NCBI GenBank assembly: GCA_035275065.1
Contig: DATENM010000039.1
Location: 243,182 to 307,181, forward strand
Source of the DNA: Blastocatellia bacterium
Lineage (GTDB): Bacteria; Acidobacteriota; Blastocatellia; UBA7656
Length of the DNA stretch: 64,000 nt
Direction of reading: 5' to 3'
Every line of letters begins with the position of its first letter. Position 1 is the stretch's first letter. The notes below the pieces were generated by a model, which saw nothing but the letters and a program-made list of their open reading frames with translations, did not search any database and was not told where the DNA came from. Positions 26,083 through 34,950 of the stretch are shown one piece after another. The translations under genes and the position numbers were made by a program.

Positions 26083-27666
26083 TTAGTCGCCTGAGTAAGC
26101 TTCGCTCGCCTTGATTCGCGGCTGTCGCCGGGTGTCGCGCGATTCGACTTCGCTCGGCTTATCAAACGAGCGGCCCGTGAACAGGTTGATGACGAACCAG
26201 CCGAGCAGCAACGCGCCGATGGCAAACAGCGCATCGCCCGGCCCGCGCAGCCAGCGCAGCTTTTCAAGCAAGCCGGTCTGCAAGAACTCCGCCGAGCGCG
26301 CGTACCACGTGCCGTGCTCGACCGAAGCCCAGGTCTGCATCAAGCCGATGGGCAGCAGGCTCAAGACGACCATCATCGTCAGGCCGATGTTGATCGTCCA
26401 GAACGCCCACTTCAACGGCCACTCCTTCCACGCCCGGCCCGGCTTCAGCGCCCGCAGCACGAACAGCATCAAGCCGATGCCGAGCATGCCGTAGACGCCG
26501 AACAGCGCGGTGTGTCCATGAACCGGCGTCGTGTTCAAGCCCTGCATGTAATAGAGCGCCACCGGCGGGTTGATCAGGAAGCCGAACAAGCCGGCGCCGA
26601 CCAGATTCCAGAATGCCACGGCGACGAAGAAGTTGATCGGCCAGCGATAATTCGCTACCCATTCTTTCGTCCGCGACAGCTTGATGTTGTCCCACGCCTC
26701 GCGCCCGATCAGCACCAGAGGGACGACTTCAAGCGCGCTCGGGATGCCATAGAAACCGTCGCCTTCGACGCCGTAATGCGCCGTGACGGCGCCGAGCAAA
26801 ATCTGCACGACGATCAACGCTGTGACGACGATGAAGTATTTGATCGTCGCGCGCTGCGACGGCGTTGGCTGGAAGCCAAGCAGCGGATCGTTGTTCGGCA
26901 CGTCCTTGGGTGGGGCTTCGCGCTCACGCGTGCTGTAATACCAGACCAGAGCGCCGATGCCTGCCAGCAAAAGGATGAAGCTGATAATGCTCCAGACCGT
27001 GGCGCTCGTCGTCGGGTGGTTATTGATCAGCGGCTCGTGCGGCCAGTTGTTGGTGTAGCTGACAGAATCATTGGGGCGGTTGGTTGACGCCGCCCACGCC
27101 GTCCACCAGAAGAACGACGCCATCTGCCGCTGCTTGGTCTGGTCGGTCAAGGCGTCGCGCGGGATCGCATATTCGCTGCGACCATTGGCGAACACATCGG
27201 CGTAATACTTCGAGAGCGAGTCGAACGCCTCAGCGCGCGCCGGATCAATCGTCAAGGTGCCGGTCGCGGCGTCGTAGGTATTCGTGCGAAACACAGTTTC
27301 GAGGCGCGCTTTCAACACGGCCTGCTGCTCGGCATTAAGCGCCGCGAAGCTTGCCTGGCCGTAGCCGGCGGCCCATTTGTCGAGCGTGTAGTTTAATTCG
27401 CGGTGCAGATAATCCGCCGTCCAGTCGGGAGCGACGTAAGAGCCGTGGCCCCAGATGGAGCCGGTCTCCTGGCCGCCGATGGATTGCCAGACGTTCTGCC
27501 CGTCTTGAATAGTTTCTTTGTCGAACAGGATACGACCATCGGTCGTGACGACGCGCTCCGGGATAGGCGGCGCGTTGGATAACAATCGGGTGCCGACGCC
27601 GCCGAGCACGGCGAACGAGCCGACGACCACCACACACAAAGCTATCCACAGACGTTTATACGCCAT
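26083..27666 (-). CDS. Quinol nitric oxide reductase-like protein lacking the catalytic core
   Basis: A 527-residue member of the haem-copper oxidase/NorB superfamily. The qNOR-type N terminus is intact (DGQNVWQSIGGQETGSIWGHG, split as DGQNVWQSIGG and GSIWGHGSYVAPDW; FFWWTAWAASTNRP; TNNWPHEP; VQILLGAVTAHYGVEG). So is the C-terminal end (LEVVPLVLIGREAW, FWNLVGAGLFGFLINPP, TTPVHGHTALFGVYGMLGIG with the HGH haem ligands). But GFYGI runs directly into SALEVVPL near residue 307. In a normal qNOR of about 760-790 residues, about 235-240 residues lie there, including the helices HLWVEG and GHHxYY that bind the non-haem iron. So the enzyme cannot have the usual binuclear centre. Frame is kept. Good AAGGAA site before the ATG. 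Confidence 0.85.
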   Translation of the reverse strand: MAYKRLWIALCVVVVGSFAVLGGVGTRLLSNAPPIPERVVTTDGRILFDKETIQDGQNVWQSIGGQETGSIWGHGSYVAPDWTADYLHRELNYTLDKWAAGYGQASFAALNAEQQAVLKARLETVFRTNTYDAATGTLTIDPARAEAFDSLSKYYADVFANGRSEYAIPRDALTDQTKQRQMASFFWWTAWAASTNRPNDSVSYTNNWPHEPLINNHPTTSATVWSIISFILLLAGIGALVWYYSTREREAPPKDVPNNDPLLGFQPTPSQRATIKYFIVVTALIVVQILLGAVTAHYGVEGDGFYGIPSALEVVPLVLIGREAWDNIKLSRTKEWVANYRWPINFFVAVAFWNLVGAGLFGFLINPPVALYYMQGLNTTPVHGHTALFGVYGMLGIGLMLFVLRALKPGRAWKEWPLKWAFWTINIGLTMMVVLSLLPIGLMQTWASVEHGTWYARSAEFLQTGLLEKLRWLRGPGDALFAIGALLLGWFVINLFTGRSFDKPSEVESRDTRRQPRIKASEAYSGD

Positions 27667-28004
27667 AATAATTCCTTTCCGGGTTGTACTCGATTAGGCT
27701 GCTCGGGGCGAGAGCATGCCCAGACGCCGCCAACCCGTCCTTATTGCAATAGAAGTGCCAGGCGAAGGGAGGAGCCGTAAACGTCGGCAGAATCAGCAAG
27801 CGCGAAACGGCGGCGCGGGAGAATCATTGCGTACTGCGAATTATTCCTCTAGCCCACTGTGAAATTCTGCTCATCTTTGCTCTGCCGGTCATTGCCGTGT
27901 CTGCCATCGTGCGGCACTCACCCTTCAAGCCTTAAGCTTAAGCGAACGCCGCGGGCGGCGCGTTGACTTAAGTCACACAACAACCGACTTCGCTGTGCAG
28001 CCGG
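27667..28004. other. Intergenic region upstream of the nitric oxide reductase-like gene
   Basis: About 338 nt with no gene seen. It holds a perfect 12-nt palindrome CTTAAGCTTAAG (27931-27942) and the FNR/DNR-like site listed at 27963. The promoter of the minus-strand reductase gene must be here; I could not place it with confidence. Confidence 0.5.
27963..27976. promoter_or_regulatory. FNR/DNR-like palindrome upstream of the nitric oxide reductase-like gene
   Basis: TTGACTTAAGTCAC is one base off a perfect TTGAC-N4-GTCAA palindrome, the kind bound by CRP/FNR-family regulators such as NnrR and DNR that control NO reductases. It lies about 297 nt from the start codon, which is far for direct activation, and just beyond the end of the LodB-type gene. 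Assignment is tentative. Confidence 0.35.
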
Positions 28005-29108
28005 TTACGGCGGCGCGTGATCGTCGAGTGCATGCCGACGACGCCAGAACTCGCTGGCGGGCCATCGCTGTTCTTCGCGGTAATATTTCGCGCGGGTCTC
28101 GGTGTAGCTGTTGAACTCTGCGAGCACGAAGCGGCGATAACGGCGCACGCCTGCCTCATCGCCTCGCGTCAGCCAATCGCCGATTGCGTAGGAGGCGAAT
28201 ATTCCGGACCGCAGCGCCTTGAGGATGCCCTGAGAAGAGAGGGGGTCGAACCGCGACGCGGCGTCGCCGACCGCCAGCCAGTCGCCGCCCGCTGCCGGCT
28301 CAAGGCGGCGCGACTCAGAGGAGTGAACGACCAGCGGGCCAGACGGCTTGCCCTCCCGCGACAACGCGCCGACTGCCGGCATGGTCGCGAGCTTCTGACC
28401 CCACCGCTCCGCATCGCTGAGTCTCATGCGGCGGGCGATATCCGCGTCGGTCATGCAGGCAGTGATGCGCCGCCCGCCAGGCAATCCGGCGGTGTACCAC
28501 CAGCCATCCTCAAAGGCTTCGACGAGAACGCGCGGGTCGTCGCCGCCGCCATCAAAGAGGCGACTGATGCCGACGAGTCGGTCGGCGTCAACAAAACGTG
28601 CGCCGCAGCGACGGGCGAAAGCGGCGACGCCGCCGGTGGCATCAACAATGAATCGGGCCGCGAGCCGGCGGCCTGACGAAAGCGCCAGCCGCCATTCGTC
28701 GCCGACGCGTTCGGCGTCGCGCAGTCGGGCCCCGAGGATGAGCGTCGCGCCGCAACGCTCGGCCTCGCCCGCAAGCATCTGGTCGAAGGCGGCGCGGTCG
28801 AGATGCCAGCCGACGTTGGCCGGCGTATAGATGAAGTCGTTGTCGAGCGGCCTGGCCGTGCCCCACACTGCCGCCGTGCCATACACCTCGCGGTGCGGTT
28901 GGGCGCGGAATGGCTGCCAGACGCCGAGGTGTTCAAGGATGGTTTGCGCCAGAGGCGGCAAGGTCTCGCCGATGCGCGGCGTGTCGTACCGCGACGCTTC
29001 GATGACGACGACAGAGAGCGATGGCGCGTGGGCGCGCAGCGACAGCGCCGTCGCCGCACCGGCGGGGCCGCCGCCAACGATGGCCACATCAAAAGACGCA
29101 GGCTCCAT
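28005..29108 (-). CDS. LodB-type FAD-dependent oxidoreductase (quinocofactor maturation)
   Basis: A 367-residue flavoprotein of the group that includes tryptophan halogenases and LodB/GoxB. It opens with the FAD motif FDVAIVGGGPAGAATALSL (Gly12-Gly14, Gly17), has RIGETLPP as in LodB relatives and ends with WLAVGDAASRFDPLSSQGI, the second FAD-binding box. The halogenase-specific Lys and WxWxIP motifs are not seen. In LodA systems the partner LodB is needed to form the cysteine tryptophylquinone of LodA, and the lodA-type gene is two genes upstream here, on the same strand. It is last in the seven-gene block; a short inverted repeat separates it from the gene before. Confidence 0.82.
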   Translation of the reverse strand: MEPASFDVAIVGGGPAGAATALSLRAHAPSLSVVVIEASRYDTPRIGETLPPLAQTILEHLGVWQPFRAQPHREVYGTAAVWGTARPLDNDFIYTPANVGWHLDRAAFDQMLAGEAERCGATLILGARLRDAERVGDEWRLALSSGRRLAARFIVDATGGVAAFARRCGARFVDADRLVGISRLFDGGGDDPRVLVEAFEDGWWYTAGLPGGRRITACMTDADIARRMRLSDAERWGQKLATMPAVGALSREGKPSGPLVVHSSESRRLEPAAGGDWLAVGDAASRFDPLSSQGILKALRSGIFASYAIGDWLTRGDEAGVRRYRRFVLAEFNSYTETRAKYYREEQRWPASEFWRRRHALDDHAPP

Positions 29109-29112
29109 AGTA

Positions 29113-29170
29113 TGTGGCGCAAGCTAACAGCTTGCGTCAGGTCTCGCGCAAGCTAACAGCTTGCGCCACA
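29113..29170. repeat. Inverted repeat with GGCGCAAGCT core
   Basis: The outer perfect arms are 29113-29125 and 29158-29170 (13 nt). Inside, GCGCAAGCTAACAGCTTGCG occurs twice as a direct repeat, each copy itself a 7-bp hairpin with loop AAC. Same core as the repeats at 34885 and 52896. Located between two genes of the redox block, in the 65-nt gap before the LodB-type gene. Confidence 0.9.
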
Positions 29171-29173
29171 AGT

Positions 29174-29614
29174 CTAGTCCACCCGCACCGCGTAGAACGA
29201 CGCGACGACGCCTGCCGGGGCGACGGTTCCGGGTTGGCCTCCCGAATGCGGGATGGTGCGCACTATCGAGCCGACAATCGCCGCCGTCTGAAGCGAGTCG
29301 TTGCTGTTGGGCCAGACCGGCACGAGCCAGCCGATGTAGTCATAAACCCACTCTTCTCCCTGCACCAGCCCTTTGCCCTGGAAGCGCACCTGCCCCGGCG
29401 AGCCATAGCCAATCGAGCCGTGCAGATCGAGCGACCAGTTCCCTTGACCGGGACCGAGGCTGCCGCCAATCGTGCCGCCGAGCGTGTCCGAAGACGGCGC
29501 GGTGATGACCAGCGTGCCGCGCCCGAATTCGAGGCTATCGAAGTCTGTGTTGATGTCAGGGTCGTTGAGTAAGCTGCGATAGGTCCAGGTGCCGACGAAT
29601 GGATTGTCGCTCAT
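29174..29614 (-). CDS. Unknown 146-residue protein of the LodA block
   Basis: I do not recognise this protein. It starts MSDNPFVGTWTYRSLLNDPD and is rich in Gly, Ser and Thr, with alternating hydrophobic residues that suggest an all-beta fold (GTLVITAPSSDTLGGTIGGSL, split as GTLVITAPS and LGGTIGGSL; ASFYAVRVD at the end). The opening NPFVGTWTYRS recalls lipocalin-like or avidin-like small beta barrels. No signal peptide and no Cys. It lies 9 nt after the LodA-type gene and before the LodB-type gene on the same strand, so an accessory or carrier role for that oxidase is likely by context only. Confidence 0.6.
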   Translation of the reverse strand: MSDNPFVGTWTYRSLLNDPDINTDFDSLEFGRGTLVITAPSSDTLGGTIGGSLGPGQGNWSLDLHGSIGYGSPGQVRFQGKGLVQGEEWVYDYIGWLVPVWPNSNDSLQTAAIVGSIVRTIPHSGGQPGTVAPAGVVASFYAVRVD

Positions 29615-29623
29615 AGTTTCTCC

Positions 29624-32230
29624 TTAGTCGTTCTTGTCGTATTTCGTGCGTTCGGTGCTGATGTATTTCTGGTCTGGCGGCAACGTCGTCGGTTTGACGT
29701 CACCGGGAGGCAAGAAGGGGTTGCGGCGAATGAAGCCCAGCCGCCACCACTCTGTGACCATCTTCAAGTCGCCGGCGTTGGTCTGCGGCACGCCCGGACT
29801 CCAGTCGCGCCAGGCGATGTTCGGCTGGCCATCGCTGACCGACAGCAACTCCCACGACTGGAGCGGGCGGTGCGCCGGCCACCACAGCGTCTCCCAGACG
29901 CGGCGCTCGCGCTCCATCAGCTTGTCTTTGTCGCTTTCGGGATAGATCACGTTCCACATTTCGTAGGTGATATCAATCGGCTGCGTCGAGCATTCGTTGA
30001 AGTCGGCCTGCCAGGGGACGGACATATACTTGGTCAGGTCGCCGGGCTGTAAGCCTGTCTGGAAATTGTTCTCCAGGCTGAGATCGTCGCCGGCATAGAA
30101 AGCAAAGTCGCCGTCGGCAACCGTGCCGGCGGCGCTCGCCTGCGCCGGCGTCTGCCCGAAGTTATAAAATGCCGGGTCGGCATTGATGCGATAAGGCTCA
30201 CGCCAGATCGATGGGGTGCGCATCACCCAGCCGAGCTCGGCGCCGGGGCAGAACGAGCCGCCAAGGAGGTTGGTCAGCACCGCCCGGTCGAGGTCGCGCG
30301 CCGTGCGGTTCACCCAATCGGCGTACGGCTGCCAGGGGTCCGGGTCGCCCCAGCCTTCGAGCTTCTCGTTGTAGAACAAGCCGAGCGCCCATTGACGCAG
30401 CAGATAAAACTGGTAGTCGGTGAGGCGCAGGAACTTTGACACCAGCGTGTTCGAGATCGGGTTGTCGCCGCAGAGCAGCGGCATGCGCGGCAGGTCGTGG
30501 ACGCGGCTGCTCGGCCTGCCGCCGATGACGAATTGATTCTCCTCGCCGGGCGCGCGCAGCAGGTCGAAGAGGTAGCGCCGCAATGGGCCATAAGGATCAT
30601 AGGTGTTGGCGGCGATGCAGCGGCGGCGGCAGTCTTCGAGGAGCCTGCCCGTCACATATCGCCGCAGGTGGTCGCGCATGAGCTGGTGGAAGCGGTCGCC
30701 GAATTCGTCGCCGCGCGGCGCGCGGGCGTCGGCGATACGGTCTACGGCGCGCTCCAGCTTCTCGGCGTCCGTGGTGTTCCACATCGCCCCGGTCGCCGCC
30801 TGCCAGCGCCGCTGGTAGCTGTCGAAATCGTCACCGGCGTCGTCGCCAACCACCTCGCGGGCAAAGCCCGCCAGCAGCTCGCGCAGCTCGCCGACTTGCG
30901 CCTCGTCTACCAGGTACGGCTGATTGTCGGCGCTCGCCGCCGAGCGCGGCGCCGCCGTCTCAAGCGGCAGCAGCGCCGCCGTCAGCGTGTCAATGAAGAG
31001 TTGTCCCGAATGGTGGTCTTCAATACATTTCTTCTCGCAAGCGACGACCGCCGGGCGGTCAACCATCGGCGGCAGCCCCAGCTTTTCCGGGTCGAAGGAA
31101 CCGCGCGTCGATTGGTTGTGCGGGTAGTTCGACTGCCCCAGGACGTCACAAAGGTAGCTGTACTCGTCCGGGCGGTAGAGGATGCGCCAGATGTCGCGGA
31201 AGAACCAGGGCTTGTGCTCAGGGTTCCAGCGCAAGCGCCCGGCCCGCCAGTGAATCAACGCCCCTTCGTCTGTGGGCGGGATGTGCGGCGGGTCGTTGAA
31301 GGTCCCCGCCGTCCCATAGAGGTCTGTGCGCGCCGCGAACTGCCGGATGGCGAGGTCTTCGATCACATCGTCCATCGTCACAATGTCGAGAATCTCCGGC
31401 ACGTAGCGCGGGTAGGCGACGACGACCCAGGCCGGGAATTCGACATCGATGTAACGGATGCGCTGCACCAGCGGCGAGAACATGACGAGCCGCGCCATGA
31501 CCGGGCCATCCGAGGTGTCGTCGAACCAGCCATCGTTGTTGGCGTAGTCTTCGATGCGCGGCTGCCCGAAGTCGTCATACAGGTACGAGCCCGAGTTGCC
31601 GTGACCGCCAAGCACCAGCAGCCTCCCCGTGTCGTCCGTCAGCAGGTCGCCGAGCGTGTCTATGGAGTTGGGCTTCAGCGGCGGCGGGAAGGTCGGCGCG
31701 TAGATGTCGTAGCCTTCGCGGCTAAAGCGCGCCGTGCGCTGATTCGTATGATCGACGGTGCGCGGGCCGGGATCGATGATCAGTTGCTGGCGGGCGTTCG
31801 GGTCAGTGATGGCACTGTTACGCAGCGGGTGATCCGGGGCGTAGCCATGTTCGCCGTCAAGCTGCTCGAACTGATACCACGAGGCTTTCTTATTCGCCAG
31901 GTAGACGCGCCACTGGATATCGATGAGCGTGCCGGCGTTGCCGCCGCCTTCGATCTGGTCGCCGAGCTTGAGGGGATGGCCCTCCGGGTGGTCGTCGTCA
32001 TAGGCCCATATCTGGAAGCGCGCCGCCTGACGCTTGATGCGCCCTTCGCCGTCTTTGAAGCTCTTGATGGTCTGCTCGGTCACGCCATCGGGCGACAGCC
32101 GGGGATTGCCCCGCTGGTCGCAAGCGATGGGCATCGCGGCGGGCGTCTCCGGCCCGATGTAGAAGGCGTCGGGGCTGTTGCCGAGTCGGGCGACGCCGAC
32201 TCCAGGGTGGATGCGGTAGGTCGTAGGCAT
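29624..32230 (-). CDS. LodA-type cysteine tryptophylquinone oxidase
   Basis: An 868-residue LodA/GoxA-like amino-acid oxidase, which deaminates a free amino acid (lysine or glycine in known members) and releases H2O2 and ammonia. The N terminus IHPGVGVARLGNSPDAFYIGP is the family hallmark (written here in two parts, IHPGVGVARLGNSP and DAFYIGPE). GGSFCPGAE (Cys661) and VPWQADFNEC (Trp740) are the expected partners of the cysteine tryptophylquinone cross-link; they are 79 residues apart compared with 65 in Marinomonas LodA. No signal peptide, as in LodA, which leaves the cell by another route. It is larger than LodA (726 residues). Substrate unknown. The start is 19 nt after the tyrosinase stop. 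Confidence 0.88.
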   Translation of the reverse strand: MPTTYRIHPGVGVARLGNSPDAFYIGPETPAAMPIACDQRGNPRLSPDGVTEQTIKSFKDGEGRIKRQAARFQIWAYDDDHPEGHPLKLGDQIEGGGNAGTLIDIQWRVYLANKKASWYQFEQLDGEHGYAPDHPLRNSAITDPNARQQLIIDPGPRTVDHTNQRTARFSREGYDIYAPTFPPPLKPNSIDTLGDLLTDDTGRLLVLGGHGNSGSYLYDDFGQPRIEDYANNDGWFDDTSDGPVMARLVMFSPLVQRIRYIDVEFPAWVVVAYPRYVPEILDIVTMDDVIEDLAIRQFAARTDLYGTAGTFNDPPHIPPTDEGALIHWRAGRLRWNPEHKPWFFRDIWRILYRPDEYSYLCDVLGQSNYPHNQSTRGSFDPEKLGLPPMVDRPAVVACEKKCIEDHHSGQLFIDTLTAALLPLETAAPRSAASADNQPYLVDEAQVGELRELLAGFAREVVGDDAGDDFDSYQRRWQAATGAMWNTTDAEKLERAVDRIADARAPRGDEFGDRFHQLMRDHLRRYVTGRLLEDCRRRCIAANTYDPYGPLRRYLFDLLRAPGEENQFVIGGRPSSRVHDLPRMPLLCGDNPISNTLVSKFLRLTDYQFYLLRQWALGLFYNEKLEGWGDPDPWQPYADWVNRTARDLDRAVLTNLLGGSFCPGAELGWVMRTPSIWREPYRINADPAFYNFGQTPAQASAAGTVADGDFAFYAGDDLSLENNFQTGLQPGDLTKYMSVPWQADFNECSTQPIDITYEMWNVIYPESDKDKLMERERRVWETLWWPAHRPLQSWELLSVSDGQPNIAWRDWSPGVPQTNAGDLKMVTEWWRLGFIRRNPFLPPGDVKPTTLPPDQKYISTERTKYDKND

Positions 32231-32249
32231 AGATTTTTCTTCCTCGGAA

Positions 32250-34391
32250 TTAGTCGAGAAAATCGAGCGACACGCCGTCGAGCCGCAGCAAGTCTTTCTC
32301 TTCCTGGTAATCGGCGCCGATCACTACCAGCGTGATCTGCAAAGTCGTCGCGCCCTGGTCGAGCAGGCGCTTGGCCGCCGCGGTGACGTTGACGCGGTGG
32401 TTGCGCGGCGTGTTGTGATGGCGCGGCCGCTGGTCGTACTGCCGAGGCCGACCCGGCGGCAGGTCGCAATGGCCCGGCCCGCCGATGCAAGAGCCATGAC
32501 CGAAGATGGCCAGATAGCCGGCGTAGTGCTCATCATCAATGGGCGTCGAGGCGTCGGCGTCCGCGAGGTTCAGGAAGACGCGGATGAAGCAAGAGCGCGG
32601 CAACTGCGGGACGCGATGCAGGCGAACTTCCGCCTGATTCAACGTCCCGCGCACCGCCTCGGGCACATTGATCGGCTGCGAGACGAAGCGGCCCACGGGC
32701 GTCTCCAGCCCCACCGGCACCAGGAAAGCGCACTTGACGTATTCGTAACCGAAGCGCGCCATGTCGAGCGTGTCGGCAATCGTATAACTCCACGGCGTCA
32801 GCACCGCGTCGAGGTCTTTGGGCAGCGAGTGCGGGTTCAACTCCTGCCACTCGTGCCAGGTGCGGTCGATGTTGGAATGGATGGGCCAGAAGACCGGGTC
32901 AAACGAGGCCGTCAGGTTGCTCAGCATGTCACCGAATTCGGGCTGACTGTAGAGGTCGCTGCGCGAGTGAAAGCGGCGGCCTGTGACCCGCACGCCGCGG
33001 TTACGGTCGCCGGCGGCCTGGCGCAGCGTCACCATCTTGGGGCTAGCCCCCTTGGGGCCGGCCTCGGGCTTGGGGCCATCCACGAGCGGGTTCTGGCCGC
33101 CCGTCCAGATGTGCATGGTGTTGTGCGGGTTCTGATCGAGAAAGCCGAACGAGTCGTCGTAGTAGCTGCCGCCGCCGAAGTCGCGGAAGGTCCGCAGGCT
33201 GAGAATCTGCGCCATGTCCTCCGGCGTCGGGTAGTGGTAGTGAAAGATCGAGCGGTTGACCGGCACCGGCTTTTTGGTATTCGGGTCGAAGTACTCCCCA
33301 GGGTAACGCAGCGGATACCACAAGGAGTTTGCCGCCAGCAGCGCGTCGATGAAGCGGTTGCGGTACTCGCCCTGAGTGTAATCCTCGTTCTTCGTGATCT
33401 CTACGACCGCCGCGAAGAAGGCGGTCGGAGAAGTGTAAACCTTCTGCTTGTCAACCATCTGCTGCTGTAGCTTTTCGCCGTCCGCCTTGTCGATGCTCGG
33501 TATGGCGACCTCGGTCAGGTAAGTGATCGACGCCGTGGTCAGGTAGGCCTTGAAGGAGGGCGGGATGACCGAGCCGGTTTCGGGCGAGTGCGGCGAGTAC
33601 ATCGCCATGGTCCAGTCCCAGTAAGGAAGGGTGACGCCGGGGCAGACATCTTGAAGCGCCTGCTCGAACTCGTAGAGGTAGACGCGGTGCCAGGGCAAGA
33701 AGCGCTCCCACCCATGCTGGCAGTGATTCTGATGAATCAAAGCCATGTTGTTATAGCTGCGCCGATCCTCCGGCCACTTGTTGAGGCGGTAGAGCTGGCG
33801 GAAGGCCCAGCGCAATTTCTCGTGCTGCGTGTCCGACATGCAGTCGAGGTTCATGCGCTGTTTCAGCTCGCCGTAGCGGTAAGGGTATTCGTTCGGCGCG
33901 CCTTCGTAGACCTCGAAGCGGTGCGCCGCCGGCTCGACGTTGGCCGCCTCGATCTTCACCAGCTCGGGCTCGGTGGCCTCGCCTTTGAGGTCGAAGGAAG
34001 TCAGGTGGTCGGCAGCCGGGCAGCCATCATCGATCCAGTCGGCGATGAAGTTGATGTCGGCGACGGCGACCGCCTGGCCGCCCCAGGGCAGCGGCGGGAA
34101 CTGCGAGCCATCAAAAGGTAGCTGGCCGCGCAGCCCTTTGATGAGGCCCGACCGCGCGCTGCGATTCGTCGCCGTCTCGCCGGTCGCCTCGTCATGATGA
34201 CAGCACGAATGGACGGCCGGCTCGGGGGGCGCGATCATGCGCACGCCGTAGACCTCAACATTCAGGAATTGTGATAGCGGCAGATGCCAGAAGTGGCCCT
34301 GCCCGTCATAATCCGCCGTGCTCTGGCCGGCGGCCGCATCGAGTATCTGCTTGACCTGTTCGTAGCGAGTCGTCTGTGCCTTGTCCACCAT
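32250..34391 (-). CDS. Tyrosinase/polyphenol oxidase-type dicopper protein
   Basis: A 713-residue type-3 copper protein that would hydroxylate phenols and oxidise o-diphenols to quinones. CuA ligands are His223/His226 and His235 in [21 protein letters not shown] (here [13 protein letters not shown]), with a further His likely at 220. CuB has [12 protein letters not shown] (about 420-430) and [19 protein letters not shown] (about 497-515, the last His). The N-terminal 200 residues are extra; they contain HSCCHHDE (61-68) and [15 protein letters not shown] (116-129), the latter like the loop of planctomycete-type cytochrome c domains but without CxxCH. A C-terminal beta domain follows the core. 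No signal peptide. Gene order: 18 nt after the MerC-like gene. Confidence 0.9.
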   Translation of the reverse strand: MVDKAQTTRYEQVKQILDAAAGQSTADYDGQGHFWHLPLSQFLNVEVYGVRMIAPPEPAVHSCCHHDEATGETATNRSARSGLIKGLRGQLPFDGSQFPPLPWGGQAVAVADINFIADWIDDGCPAADHLTSFDLKGEATEPELVKIEAANVEPAAHRFEVYEGAPNEYPYRYGELKQRMNLDCMSDTQHEKLRWAFRQLYRLNKWPEDRRSYNNMALIHQNHCQHGWERFLPWHRVYLYEFEQALQDVCPGVTLPYWDWTMAMYSPHSPETGSVIPPSFKAYLTTASITYLTEVAIPSIDKADGEKLQQQMVDKQKVYTSPTAFFAAVVEITKNEDYTQGEYRNRFIDALLAANSLWYPLRYPGEYFDPNTKKPVPVNRSIFHYHYPTPEDMAQILSLRTFRDFGGGSYYDDSFGFLDQNPHNTMHIWTGGQNPLVDGPKPEAGPKGASPKMVTLRQAAGDRNRGVRVTGRRFHSRSDLYSQPEFGDMLSNLTASFDPVFWPIHSNIDRTWHEWQELNPHSLPKDLDAVLTPWSYTIADTLDMARFGYEYVKCAFLVPVGLETPVGRFVSQPINVPEAVRGTLNQAEVRLHRVPQLPRSCFIRVFLNLADADASTPIDDEHYAGYLAIFGHGSCIGGPGHCDLPPGRPRQYDQRPRHHNTPRNHRVNVTAAAKRLLDQGATTLQITLVVIGADYQEEKDLLRLDGVSLDFLD

Positions 34392-34409
34392 AATCCTTTT
34401 TCCTTTGCC

Positions 34410-34871
34410 TTAGTGACCGTCGCGGGTCGGCGCTTGGATGAGCGGGCTCATCCGCGGCTCGCCATCGCGCCCGAGTGGCGGTCGTTCGCATGGCGCACAA
34501 CCTTCATGTGCCGCGGGTATTGGCTGCCACGCGCGCCAGATAGCAGCCCCGAGTAGTGCAGCGATGCCGACGTAGACCAGCGCCTGGTTGTCGAGAACGA
34601 ACTTGCCGCCGAATACCGCGAGGCCGCCCAGCAGTCCCGGCAGCACCGGGCCATATCGCCGACCGCTGCCGCCCGGTAAAGCCAGAACGCCGACTGTCAG
34701 GCCGAGCCAGATGGCCGTGAGCGGCGGCAGCCAGGCGCGATAGAACGGCGCGGTGACGGCGGCGCTGCCGACCGCGCCGAAGAATGCCATCAGACAGAAG
34801 GGGCATTTCGGCGCAACCGCGAGCAGAACTGAACTGATGACCATCCATCTTCTTCGCCGCTGATTCGACAT
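34410..34871 (-). CDS. MerC-like small membrane protein with CPFC motif
   Basis: A 153-residue protein with about four membrane helices. Helix 1 carries APKCPFCLMAFFGAVG; the Cys pair CPFC in the first helix is the metal-binding feature of MerC-type mercury transporters and related heavy-metal permeases. The C terminus has a second CAPC pair in a soluble tail. By position, between multicopper oxidase and tyrosinase genes, copper handling for the two oxidases is a sensible guess, but this is inference. ATG at 34871 was chosen because AGAAGGG lies 4 nt upstream; an upstream open frame runs through a palindrome and has no ribosome binding site. Confidence 0.65.
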   Translation of the reverse strand: MSNQRRRRWMVISSVLLAVAPKCPFCLMAFFGAVGSAAVTAPFYRAWLPPLTAIWLGLTVGVLALPGGSGRRYGPVLPGLLGGLAVFGGKFVLDNQALVYVGIAALLGAAIWRAWQPIPAAHEGCAPCERPPLGRDGEPRMSPLIQAPTRDGH

Positions 34872-34884
34872 AAGCCCTTCTCTG

Positions 34885-34940
34885 TGGCGCAAGGCGGTTA
34901 GCTTGCGCAGAGCCTCGCGCAAGCTAACCGCCTTGCGCCA
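34885..34940. repeat. Perfect 24-bp hairpin with GGCGCAAGG core
   Basis: Arms 34885-34908 and 34917-34940 are perfectly complementary with an 8-nt loop, the strongest local hairpin of the window. It lies between the multicopper oxidase gene and the MerC-like gene, both on the minus strand. There is no T-tract after it. It may act as a transcript stabiliser or partial terminator that separates oxidase from downstream genes. Confidence 0.93.
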
Positions 34941-34950
34941 CTCAGCTACG

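Noticed and set aside
28005..29108. Tryptophan halogenase for the flavoprotein of the redox block
   Set aside because: It has the shared FAD motifs but I see no WxWxIP box, and it is placed beside a LodA-type gene, so a LodB-type role fits better.
30497..32335. 612-codon open frame opposite the LodA-type gene
   Set aside because: Same reason: shadow frame over a well-supported gene, with no recognisable domain.
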